64,000 bases of DNA from Phytohabitans houttuyneae (lineage in GTDB: Bacteria; Actinomycetota; Actinomycetes; Mycobacteriales; Micromonosporaceae), in the NCBI RefSeq assembly GCF_011764425.1, contig NZ_BLPF01000001.1:668501-732500 (forward strand), read 5' to 3'. Under the pieces are notes generated by a model. It did not search any database. It was given only the letters and a program-made list of their open reading frames with translations, and was not told the origin of the DNA. Position numbers and translations under genes: made by a program. How positions within the stretch are numbered: position 1 is the first letter of the stretch; every line of letters begins with the position of its first letter. Shown here one piece after another: positions 1-7,706 of this stretch.

Positions 1-1494
1 CCCGGCCCAGGGCGCGCAGGCTGACCGCGAGGTTGCCCAGCCTGATCGCTGTGGTGGGGTGGTCGGGGCCGAGGGCGGCCTCGGTGATCGCCAGCGCCCG
101 ACTTTCGTAGTCGAGGGCTTGCCGGTAGCGGCCCTGGGTCCATTCGTAGAAGCCGATTCCTCCGAGCACGGACGCGAAGGCTTCGCCGCCGGTGTCATCT
201 GGACACAGCGCCGCCAGCACGGCGACGTGCGGGCTCAACACCGCGTACCGGGGCCAACCCACCACGTCGTCCGGTGCCCCGTCCGGTCGTGCCTGGTTCA
301 GCAGGTCTATCGCGGTGCGAAAGGTGTCGTCCCGCATCTCTGGCTGCTGTTGAAGCTGGCTGAGTGTCACGGCTTGGACCAGCCGGTGTACGGCGACGGC
401 CGTATCCGTAAGGGTGATCATGCTATGCGACGCGAGCAAGCCCACCGCCGCGCCAACATCGCCCGAGTCGGCGAGCGGGCCAAGAACGTCCCGAGGCACG
501 TCCTCAGGCGCCAGACACGACAGGATCCGCAGCACACGAATCGCGAGTGGGTCATCGCGGGCGATGTCTGTCATGGTCACGGACCAGGTGCGAGCGACTG
601 CCCGTTGGGCATCGTCGGCGGGTGTAACTGTGTCCAGGATCTGGGCGGGATCTTCGCGCAGCTGTTGCAGGTAGTCGTTCATGCTGGTGCGGGTGTGCCG
701 CATGTAGGCGACGGCCTGCGTCAACGCCAGCGGCAGGCAGCCCAGTTCACCGGCCAGCACCCCTGCCGTTTCGGGGGCGGTTTGGCCGGTGCCACGGGTC
801 AACAAGGTGACCGCGGCCTTGGGGGCAGCACGTCCAGGCGCAGGCAGCCATCGGTGATGTCTTCCCAGCCGACATCACGGCGGGTGGTGATCAGCACATG
901 ACCACGGGACAGCTGCCCGAGCAGCGGCTCGACCTGCCGCCGATGCTCGACGTTGTCCAGCACCAGCAGCCACCCGTCGTGGCTTTGCAGCCAGCCCACC
1001 GCCCACGTCGCCGCCTCCGTCTGCGTGGCGATCACCTGCACCCCCGGATGCAGACGGAAAGCCAACTGCGCCAGCCCGGCCTCGACCGTCTCGGGTGTCT
1101 CCGCCGCTACCCACCACACCACCCGATACCGGTCGTAATGGCGGTGGGCGTACTGCAACGCCAGCTCAGTCTTACCCACCCCACCCAAGCCGTGCACAGC
1201 CTGCGCGACCACCCCGGCCCCGGCACGAACCAACTCGTCCAGCTCGTCCAACGGATCGGCGCGGCCGACGAATACGCGCCGGGCTGGCTTCGGCAACCCG
1301 ACCAGCCCGGCCGGCGGCGCAGGTATCTCACCCGGGGTACCCAGCGACACCCCACCGCTGAGCACCTGGGCTCGGGCGTTGTTGCCCGTCTGCATGACGC
1401 CCGCGTTGTGACCAGCAGCTGCAGCCCGGCCACCTGTCGCTTCGACTCGGCCAGCGGGCCTGTCGCGGGCTGGATTCGGGTCAGCTACGGTCAC
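1..1494 (-). CDS. NLR-like NB-ARC/TPR ATPase with N-terminal RHIM-like motif (partial, frameshifted)
   Basis: This is a STAND-class signalling ATPase cut by the left edge of the window. It begins at a GTG sharing GTGA with the stop of the upstream gene. Residues 29-40 hold a RHIM-like motif (HNAGVMQTGNNA), followed by a linker, a P-loop (GLGGVGKT, about residues 102-109), Walker B (LLVLDNV) and the winged-helix part of an NB-ARC domain. The last bases before the edge encode the first kinesin-light-chain-type TPR. The frame breaks at the G5 run 821-825; one extra base restores an open frame to position 1, so a sequence error is likely. By analogy with bacterial NLRs, the TPRs would sense a trigger and the N-terminal motif would nucleate the partner effector. 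The function is inferred; the domain assignment is firm. Confidence 0.85.
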
Positions 1495-1916
1495 GGCCGG
1501 CGCTGCTGCCAAGCGCTACTGCTGTCACCGGTCTGGATGATCCCCGAGTTTTCCTGCACCGCGACCGACCGCGGTCCGGAGGCGGTCACGGAGGTCCCGG
1601 CAGCCTGGAGCATGGCGGCCACCTCGGCGGCCAGCTCCGGGTCATCTGCTAGGGCTTTGCGGACCTGTAGCCGTACTGCCGCTACCCGGTCGGCGTCGTC
1701 GGGATCCTGCGCCAAGTCCCGCACCGCCGCCTCGACCTCGGCGGCTGACTCCTGCCGCCGCAGGATCCGGCCTAACAGTCGCCGTCCCCACCCCGCCGTC
1801 GCTTCGACCGTGGCATCAGCGGCGGAGTCTCGGACCCGCTCGATCACCGCCGTGCCGTACGCGCCGGCTGCTGCCGCGATGTACGGCACGACCTGCGTGG
1901 CAAGGTCCACATCCAC
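1491..1916 (-). CDS. small helical effector-like protein with C-terminal RHIM-like motif
   Basis: A 141-residue, Ala-rich, predicted all-helical protein. Its last 25 residues contain QENSGIIQTGDSS (about 121-133), closely matching the HNAGVMQTGNN motif at the N-terminus of the NLR encoded directly downstream with a GTGA overlap. This helical-domain-plus-C-terminal-motif layout, next to an NLR carrying the same motif, matches the bacterial amyloid-signalling pairs described by Dyrka, Saupe and colleagues, where a Bell-type membrane-active domain is the effector. I cannot confirm a Bell domain by eye. The GTG at 1916 is chosen because GGAG sits 9 bases upstream; an earlier in-frame start at 1949 lacks a ribosome site. 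Confidence 0.7.
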   Translation of the reverse strand: MDVDLATQVVPYIAAAAGAYGTAVIERVRDSAADATVEATAGWGRRLLGRILRRQESAAEVEAAVRDLAQDPDDADRVAAVRLQVRKALADDPELAAEVAAMLQAAGTSVTASGPRSVAVQENSGIIQTGDSSSAWQQRRP

Positions 1917-2414
1917 TATGATCCACTCCAATCGGGGCGACTTCGACACCGATCAGTACCACCATCCCGTGTGTGCCGGTGTCACGCTGTCGGATGAATT
2001 CCACTTAGGAGCCAGACGATCAAGGTCGGCGGGCTCTCGCACCGCAGATGGCCTATCGCCGTGTCTGGTCCTCCGGCTTCTGCTCACCGGTGACAGGTCC
2101 AAGGGCGGCACGGGTGGCGTCAAGGGTGGCCGAAGGCCATCGGCTTGCCGACGCGAAGCGCCCTTGACGACGGCCGGGCTGCCTGGACAATCCGGCCGGG
2201 AGAGGGAGGCGGATTCGCTCAGGAGTCCGCACTGACCTGCCGGCGCGGTCAGCGTTCTCTGCGGTCCTTGGACCCTCAAGCCCTCAGTTGTCCCTACGCG
2301 GGGATGGCCGAGGGTTTCGGCGTGTCCGGCGTTGGCCGCCTGTTCCGCTGCCGGCTCGCGCCGCGGGAGCTTGCGACCAGAGGCGCGAACGGCCGGCAGA
2401 GTCGGGTGAGGCGT

Positions 2415-2439
2415 GCGGGCCGCCGGGTTTGCGGCCCGC
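2415..2439. terminator. perfect 9-bp GC-rich hairpin
   Basis: GCGGGCCGC and GCGGCCCGC flank a 7-base loop. No T-run follows on either strand, so a terminator role is only a guess; it could equally be a protein-binding site. Confidence 0.35.
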
Positions 2440-2472
2440 CTTGAAAACGTAGAGAAAGTTCTCACCGCCTTT

Positions 2473-2506
2473 GGGCCGCATTAGGGCCGCATACATTTGG
2501 GCCGCA
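2473..2506 (+). repeat. three direct copies of GGGCCGCA upstream of a CDS
   Basis: Copies start at 2473, 2484 and 2499 (steps of 11 and 15 bases). The first and third are preceded by TT. They lie about 115 bases before the GTG start at 2620 and could be operator repeats; nothing shows the binding protein. Confidence 0.4.
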
Positions 2507-2619
2507 CCTTGAACGGCGCTTTCGGACAGCCACAGCTGAGGGTTTGTTCGGCGAGTAGATAGCCGGTCATCATTGCGGCGTGGGCGTGGCCGTGATGGGT
2601 GGCGCGAGGGGCGGTGTGT

Positions 2620-3543
2620 GTGAGCGCGTGGACGGTCGATGACGCGTTGCGGATGCAGGCGGCGTTGGCTCGGTGGCTTGCCACCGGTGACGGGGCGAAG
2701 TGCGCCTACGCGATCGGTGAGTTCATGCACGCCGGTTGGCCGGAGATCGAGCCGGCGACCTGGGAACGCGCCCGTAGGGAGGCGACGGACTTCGCGAGCG
2801 TCGTCGCGGCCGCGACGATGATTTGGTGTGATCCGCCGATGGTCGACATGTGGGCAGCTGCGGCTGACACTTACCCGGATGAGGTCCTGGAACCGCACCA
2901 TCTGCCGGACCCGGACGGGATTGTCATCTTGGCGAAGCCGCTGCCGCGCGTCATCCATTCCGAGGTGCCTGGTGATCACAAGGAGCAGATCAGCGCGATC
3001 ACCTGGTCTACCGGTATAGACGGCAGCTCCGTCGTTCTGTTGACCTGGCACCGTCATCGAGGGTTGGACCGGATCGGGTGGGGTGACCAGCCACGCCGGA
3101 CAGTTGTCGCTCCGGGTTTGAGCCCATCGTCGCTGGGCGTCCGGCAGATGGGGCGCCGTAACGAGGGGGAACAGACGGTTCGGCTGCTCCAGGCGCTCAC
3201 GGGGTTGATTCGCTCTCCGTTGACGGATGAGAACGCCGCCGTGGGGTCGAAGGCCGCGCGGAAGGAGGCCGCCCGGGCAGGGATTACCGAGCCCAGGATT
3301 CGCCGTGTCTATCTGCGCCGCCCAGAACACGCGGCGGACGAGCTGGCCGCGGCCCGGGATGCGCGTGCCGGCCGCCCGACGCGGGGGCATTGGGTGAGTG
3401 GACATTGGAAACGTCAGTGGCATCCCAGCATCGGTGAGCACCGCTGGATCCGGGTCGGAGGCTATCCCCGCGGCGGCTTCACGGCCGGCGAGGTCGTTGG
3501 CCCAACGGCTCGGATCGCCCGCGGCGACCGCAAATCACGCTGA
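2620..3543 (+). CDS. conserved actinobacterial hypothetical protein
   Basis: A 307-residue soluble protein that I do not recognise functionally. The N-terminal half is acidic and Trp-rich with no obvious catalytic motif. The C-terminal part is basic and contains RGHWVSGHWKRQWHPS, a Trp/His pattern recurring at the ends of many uncharacterised actinobacterial plasmid and phage-island proteins (from memory). Start chosen at GTG 2620, with GAGGGGCGG 6 bases upstream, rather than the earlier in-frame GTG at 2599, which has no ribosome site. It is transcribed away from the NLR pair and stands alone. The family resemblance suggests mobile-element cargo, but no role can be assigned. Confidence 0.7.
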   Translation: MSAWTVDDALRMQAALARWLATGDGAKCAYAIGEFMHAGWPEIEPATWERARREATDFASVVAAATMIWCDPPMVDMWAAAADTYPDEVLEPHHLPDPDGIVILAKPLPRVIHSEVPGDHKEQISAITWSTGIDGSSVVLLTWHRHRGLDRIGWGDQPRRTVVAPGLSPSSLGVRQMGRRNEGEQTVRLLQALTGLIRSPLTDENAAVGSKAARKEAARAGITEPRIRRVYLRRPEHAADELAAARDARAGRPTRGHWVSGHWKRQWHPSIGEHRWIRVGGYPRGGFTAGEVVGPTARIARGDRKSR

Positions 3544-4078
3544 CGCCCGTGCTGCCTGCGCGTTGCTTAACCGGTATGCGTTCGTGAAGGCTTTCTGTAC
3601 CTCCTCAAGGCGGCCGCAGCCGCGGGCCGCTCGCGCCGCCGACCAGGGGCCGACCACAAAGGGTCGCCGCTCGGGGACCCCGCCGCCCCCTAGCTATCGC
3701 TGGCCGGGGGCGGCACCCCGGCGGTGTTAGCCCCGCCGGCGGCGCGACGACCCACATAGCAAGGAAGCCCCAGGGCCGCCTTGAGAACAGGCAGGCACAT
3801 GGGGCAGAAGAACAAGGAGGACCGGCCTACGGCCGGGCTCACCACAAGAAGCCTCCGGCGGGGGCCTCCGAATCCAGGATGGTGGAAGATCCATCCCGTC
3901 TGCCGACGACCCAGGCAGAGCCGAGCAGACCAGGGCCAGGGTGCCAAGGTCGTTCGTCCAGTAGGGCGCTCCACCTTGGCACCCTGGCCCTGGTCCGCTC
4001 CCTTGCAGGTGGGTCGACGGCAGACGGGATGGTATAGCGTATGAGGTCACGTCATTTCGACTTACAAGGGCGGATACG
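3544..4078. other. structured intergenic region
   Basis: A 535-base gap without a convincing gene. Several GC-rich hairpins occur at 3700-3860 (for example CCGGGG/CCCCGG near 3705 and CGGCC/GGCCG near 3825), then the long inverted repeat at 3890-4032. Base composition drops sharply at about 4030, where the AT-richer HEPN-like gene begins. Confidence 0.5.
3890..4032. repeat. long imperfect inverted repeat (two ~60-bp arms)
   Basis: The left arm 3890-3950 and right arm 3973-4032 are nearly complementary. The inner 22 bases (3929-3950 with 3973-3994) pair perfectly and the outer 23 (3890-3912 with 4010-4032) have one mismatch. The loop is 22 bases. The outer end of the right arm lies 46 bases before the start of the HEPN-like gene. 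It could be a strong hairpin in RNA, a recombination or replication site, or a remnant of inverted element ends. Confidence 0.75.
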
Positions 4079-4729
4079 TTGGGAGCACTTGAGTTTATTT
4101 CCAAGCTTGTAGATGCACTCTCGTGGCCGCTCGCGATTATCGTTCTCTTGTTTCTGTTCCGAGCTGCCATCCGGAATCTCCTAGAACAGTTCGCCAATCG
4201 CGTAAAGGACATGACTGCTTTTCGAGGGCCTGTGGGAATAGAAGCCGATTTCGACGCCCGAGTCCTCGAAGTCCGCGAGGAAGCGCGAACAATCAGTACA
4301 TCTGACACGACACAGGGGCCTACGGATTCCGATCGATTCGAATATGCAGGCTACGACCTCTCGGGCATAGAGGACTACGACGTCGAAAACCTCGCCATAC
4401 AGGCAGAGCAGATGCCTCGTTCGGCCGTAATTGAGAGCTGGATATATCTAGAGGATGCGATAGAGGGAGCTGCGGACCGCCTCGGCCTCCTAGGCCGCGG
4501 TACGGACCAATCCCCCACGAGTCGGCGACGCCTAATGACCTCTAAGCTGTTGGAGTACCTCGCCTCCGCGAAACCAGACAAGATTCGAGAGATCGAACCG
4601 GTCGTTCAAGAGCTGAGAGCGTTGAGGAACGAAGTCGCTCACAATAGGCGCAAGAACCTGTCACCTTTGGCTGCATACGATTATGCTGTCACGGCCATTC
4701 GTCTTGCGCAAATATTCAAGAATCTCTAG
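4079..4729 (+). CDS. membrane-anchored HEPN-like domain protein
   Basis: A 216-residue protein with one N-terminal membrane helix (about residues 15-35) and a cytosolic helical domain. The C-terminal part contains ELRALRNEVAH, fitting the R-x4-H motif (183-188) of HEPN ribonuclease/toxin domains, preceded by the PRSAVIESWIYLEDAI helix commonly seen in single-domain HEPN proteins. Start is TTG 4079, with an AGGGCGG site upstream. Base composition is clearly lower in GC than its neighbours, suggesting recent acquisition. The gene faces the RHIM-like membrane protein gene tail to tail across 35 bases. Inference: an RNase-type or signalling protein of a defence locus. The HEPN call rests on motif and helix pattern only. 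Confidence 0.65.
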   Translation: MGALEFISKLVDALSWPLAIIVLLFLFRAAIRNLLEQFANRVKDMTAFRGPVGIEADFDARVLEVREEARTISTSDTTQGPTDSDRFEYAGYDLSGIEDYDVENLAIQAEQMPRSAVIESWIYLEDAIEGAADRLGLLGRGTDQSPTSRRRLMTSKLLEYLASAKPDKIREIEPVVQELRALRNEVAHNRRKNLSPLAAYDYAVTAIRLAQIFKNL

Positions 4730-4764
4730 TAGCGTTTCCGGCCGCCGTCAACCTAGCCCTGCTC

Positions 4765-5163
4765 CTAGCTGATGCCCAGCAGCCAGGCGAGGAGGCTACC
4801 GATAAGGCCAATTGGCACGCTAAGCGCGAGACCTAGCATGAACTGCTGGCGACCAGCAGATCGACCTCGTTTGGCCTCCTTTTCGGCACGGTCATGTGCG
4901 GCCTGGGCCACATGCCTCCATCGCTCAACCTCACTGCTCAAGTGAGCCATTGCTTGCTTGATCTCGCTCAGCGACGCGTTCTCAACGCCAGCCGATAGCA
5001 GGTCGAAGTGGTTGGCCTGCGTGTTGTCGTCGCCGATCACAACGCCCTGCATGACCCTCCCGACGTCAGTCGGGAGGGCGCGGTGGTAGTTGACCTGCCT
5101 GTTGCCCTCGCCGATCACAACGCCCTGCGCGCCGCGTATGACCACTCTCCTCTTGGAGTCCAA
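4765..5163 (-). CDS. small membrane protein with two RHIM-like motifs
   Basis: About 132 residues. The N-terminus carries two near-identical motifs, AQGVVIGEGNRQVN (about 12-25) and MQGVVIGDDNTQAN (about 37-50). These resemble the core of the mammalian RHIM (V/I-Q-V/I-G followed by D/N-N), known in bacteria as a BASS3-type amyloid-signalling motif. A charged helical or coiled-coil stretch follows, then one C-terminal membrane helix (about 107-132). TTG 5163 is chosen because GGGAGG lies 5 bases upstream; TTG 5208 and GTG 5145 are alternatives. It is convergent with the HEPN-like membrane gene. No enzymatic motif is visible; a membrane-bound amyloid adaptor or effector is inferred. Confidence 0.6.
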   Translation of the reverse strand: MDSKRRVVIRGAQGVVIGEGNRQVNYHRALPTDVGRVMQGVVIGDDNTQANHFDLLSAGVENASLSEIKQAMAHLSSEVERWRHVAQAAHDRAEKEAKRGRSAGRQQFMLGLALSVPIGLIGSLLAWLLGIS

Positions 5164-5601
5164 CGACGCCTCCCGTTCAGCCCCTCCAAGACGCAAGCGT
5201 AGCGACAAAGAACCACAACTCAGAAGTTACGAGCCCACCTGCCCACGGGTCTCCCATCCTGTGCCGAATACGTGCCGAAGACTGCCTAGATCATCCATTC
5301 AGCCGGCAGCGTTCGCGCAGGTCAGCGGGCTAAGGCTCCGTGTTGAGCATCCTGCCCTCCGGAGGCGGTAGCCCTCGTCTGCCTCGGCGAGCTCGTCGGC
5401 CTGGACGAAGCCGCGGTTGCCGGCGCGCTCGGGAGACCGCGAGTGCCTAACTGAGTGACAACCGAGACGCACACATACGGACGCTGGTGAACGATGACGA
5501 ACGATGTTCCCAGGTCGAGCCGTCAATTGTGCGATGTCGCGACGCCGTGATCATTACTTCACACCGAAGAGGTCACCTGCTGTCGACATCGATCGGGCGG
5601 G
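5164..5601. other. intergenic, nothing recognised
   Basis: About 440 bases between the RHIM-like membrane protein gene and the end of the creatininase gene. The short open frames here lack ribosome sites or family resemblance. It should contain the promoter of the RHIM-like gene, which I could not locate with confidence. Confidence 0.4.
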
Positions 5602-6318
5602 TCAGCGCTCCTCATCGAAGAGGGCGATCAACGCACCAAATGATCGGACCAAACTTTCTAGCGCGGTATGTCCCTTGGCCTTGGTGCCTAATGACGGGCG
5701 GCCGATGACCCCAGACTTGGTGTAGGCGGCCATGCCCAGTGTCAGTAGGTGGGGCCTGTCGTCTGCGGACCAGTCGGCCGTCTCGTTGCCGCTGCGGACT
5801 ACATCAGGACAGGTGGCGAGGAGGAGGGACGTCTCCATCTCGCCCGCGTGCATGTCCTCGTGTGCGTTAGTTTCCATGCCAGCATCCGCCCGAGCGCGGT
5901 TCCAATCACTGCTCTGCGGGAAGAGCGCCATCGCAGGTCCCCGGACTGATGCCTCCTGGACGATGTTGGCCAGTACGTAGTTGCCGCCGTGCCCGTTGAC
6001 GACCACAAGTCGGTGTACGCCTGCCTCGGCCAGCGAGGCTGCGATGTCGGTCACGACCTGGTACAGGGTGCGGGCGCTGATGCTGACAGTGCCCCGCCAG
6101 CCAGCGTGCTCGTGCGAGCAGGAGATCGTGATAGGGGGCAGGAGCATCACCGGATACGCGCGCGCGATTTCGCGGGCGATGACGCTCGCTACGATCGTGT
6201 CGGTTGCTAGCGGGAGGTAGTCGCCGTGTTGCTCGAAGCTGCCTACCGGCAACAGTGCGACCGCTGCTTGCCGCTCAGACTCGTCCTTAGATGTGGCCGT
6301 GGTGATGAGGTCGATCAC
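5602..6318 (-). CDS. creatininase-family metallo-amidohydrolase
   Basis: A 238-residue protein of the creatininase/MftE fold, which uses two metals to hydrolyse cyclic or peptide amides. Visible motifs are LPVGSFEQHGDYLPLATDT near the N-terminus (Glu, His and Asp ligands), VVNGHGGN and HAGEMETS (catalytic Glu). Start is GTG 6318, decided by GAGGAGG 8 bases upstream; longer in-frame readings would run into the regulator gene. It lies 20 bases after the XRE-TPR gene on the same strand, so the two probably form an operon. The substrate is unknown: there is no creatine pathway or mycofactocin gene nearby, so neither creatinine amidohydrolase nor MftE should be assumed. Confidence 0.85.
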   Translation of the reverse strand: MIDLITTATSKDESERQAAVALLPVGSFEQHGDYLPLATDTIVASVIAREIARAYPVMLLPPITISCSHEHAGWRGTVSISARTLYQVVTDIAASLAEAGVHRLVVVNGHGGNYVLANIVQEASVRGPAMALFPQSSDWNRARADAGMETNAHEDMHAGEMETSLLLATCPDVVRSGNETADWSADDRPHLLTLGMAAYTKSGVIGRPSLGTKAKGHTALESLVRSFGALIALFDEER

Positions 6319-6338
6319 GCCGGTCGCCTCCTCGCGTA

Positions 6339-7529
6339 TCACGCGGCCGGCTGGACCAAGTCCCTGATCCGGTCGCTCAAGTCCGATACTTCCCCACGGC
6401 GTCGCCATGGCGCCAGTCGGACACGGACACGCTGCAGCTCGGCCAGTGCCCGACCGGAGGTTGCTGAGCGGACGACCTCGACCGCTTGGCGCCCTGTGCT
6501 GCACGCGCTCTCGATGTCCTCGCGTCCGGCGTACGCGCTGGTCAGACGTGTGAGGCAGAGGCCCTGGTCGCGGCGCAGAGCACCAGGCCAGTTGGCCAGG
6601 CTTCGCTCGTAGGTCGCTATGGCGGTGTCATAGCGACCGAGGGTGTTCCAGCAATTCGCCGCCTCCATCCCGATGTACGACGGAGAGCAGTAGGCGGTCA
6701 GATCGTCCGGGCCGTCCATCGGCCGCGCGACCTCTTCCTGCGCAGCCTCTAACGCCCGAGCACAATCGCCAGCCTGGCCCAGTGAGGCGTAGGCACGCCC
6801 GCGAACCCGCAACGCCAAGGCCCGCACACGAGGCGAGACCCGCGACCAGTCGCGTAGGGACGCCTCCGAGAGGCCGATGGCTCGATCCGGCTTCCCCCGG
6901 TCTGCCGCGATATCTGCCTTGCGCATCAACACGTACGCGGTCTCCGTCGTTGTGCCGATCTCTAGTGCGTAGTCCATCGCTCGATCGGTAAAATGCATCG
7001 CTTTTTCGGCGTCGCCCGCATCCTGGTAGAGCCAACCAGTGAACTCGCTGTACTGGAATGCCAGAGCCAGCAGCGCACGGCGCTCCTTTCCGCTTGCATT
7101 TGGCAGCATCTCGTCAAGTAACACAGCCTGGGCGCGAACGACATCTACGAGGTGATGCGGCCCCATGAGGTTGTCGGCCAACAGGTGCTCAGCGAATATG
7201 TTGCGGAAGTACTGGACCAGCTCGGGACCGACCGCTGGCGCGACTCGTGGAAGCTTCGGTAAGAGCTGTCCTCGATGGCTGAAGCCCAGGTCATCAGACG
7301 ATTTGCCGTAGATGCGGCAGAGCAGTCGCTGGCTCACCGCGTCTGGACAGTCGTGGCCGTTCTCCCACCGCGACAACATTGTCTTGAGGCTACGAACAGT
7401 AGCGATCGACAACTCTTCGTCGCTCGCCGCTTGTCGGAGCGCATGAATTGTCTGTGCCTGCTTCCAACCCATTTCTAGCCGGGCAGCTTGCAACGGCGTA
7501 GCCGCCTGCGTCGTGGCGCTGAACCCCAT
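6339..7529 (-). CDS. XRE-family HTH regulator with TPR-like C-terminus
   Basis: A 396-residue cytosolic regulator. The N-terminus has a helix-turn-helix region (about residues 10-85, including QAQTIHALRQAA and LSRWENGHDCPD). The rest is helical, with TPR-like repeats around residues 150-370. This layout is common in actinobacterial regulators that bind a small molecule or peptide through the repeats. Start ATG 7529 has GAGGGAG about 10 bases upstream. It heads the operon with the creatininase gene and probably controls it. The inverted repeat AGTTAACTCG/CGAGTTAACT lies 63 bases upstream, between it and the conjugation genes, and is a candidate operator for either direction. Confidence 0.85.
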   Translation of the reverse strand: MGFSATTQAATPLQAARLEMGWKQAQTIHALRQAASDEELSIATVRSLKTMLSRWENGHDCPDAVSQRLLCRIYGKSSDDLGFSHRGQLLPKLPRVAPAVGPELVQYFRNIFAEHLLADNLMGPHHLVDVVRAQAVLLDEMLPNASGKERRALLALAFQYSEFTGWLYQDAGDAEKAMHFTDRAMDYALEIGTTTETAYVLMRKADIAADRGKPDRAIGLSEASLRDWSRVSPRVRALALRVRGRAYASLGQAGDCARALEAAQEEVARPMDGPDDLTAYCSPSYIGMEAANCWNTLGRYDTAIATYERSLANWPGALRRDQGLCLTRLTSAYAGREDIESACSTGRQAVEVVRSATSGRALAELQRVRVRLAPWRRRGEVSDLSDRIRDLVQPAA

Positions 7530-7591
7530 GGCTGTGGATCTCCCTCGTCACTGGTTCAACCATTCTGACGCATCGACGCCAGCCACACACC

Positions 7592-7623
7592 AGTTAACTC
7601 GCGTGCGTTAAGCCGAGTTAACT
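7592..7623. promoter_or_regulatory. inverted-repeat operator between divergent genes
   Basis: AGTTAACTCG (7592-7601) and CGAGTTAACT (7614-7623) form perfect 10-bp arms around 12 bases, and each arm itself contains the palindrome GTTAAC. It sits between the XRE-TPR gene and the first conjugation gene, 84 bases before the GTG at 7707. A regulator-binding role is inferred from position and symmetry. Confidence 0.55.
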
Positions 7624-7706
7624 TCCACCATCTGACACTTCCCGGCATCGGCGCCGTTTTCTTGAGTCACGGCGAAAACCGCCGCGCGATCTCTGGAGGT
7701 GGTGCT

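Larger units (their letters stand above)
1950..2619. other. intergenic, no convincing gene
   Basis: About 670 bases between the divergent effector and hypothetical genes. Open frames exist on both strands but have poor codon character and no ribosome sites. The only structure seen is a GC-rich hairpin at 2415-2439 and three short direct repeats at 2473-2506, described separately. Confidence 0.5.

Noticed and set aside
2284..3441. A 385-codon minus-strand frame opposite the 2620 gene
   Set aside because: Shadow of the plus-strand gene; Arg/Pro-rich with no ribosome site.
5299..5526. A 75-codon minus-strand frame after the RHIM-like gene
   Set aside because: No ribosome site and no family resemblance; probably chance.
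7541..7620. Candidate left attachment site of the AICE
   Set aside because: It contains GGTTCAACC-like bases but no extended match to the tRNA-Pro 3' end; not enough to call attL.
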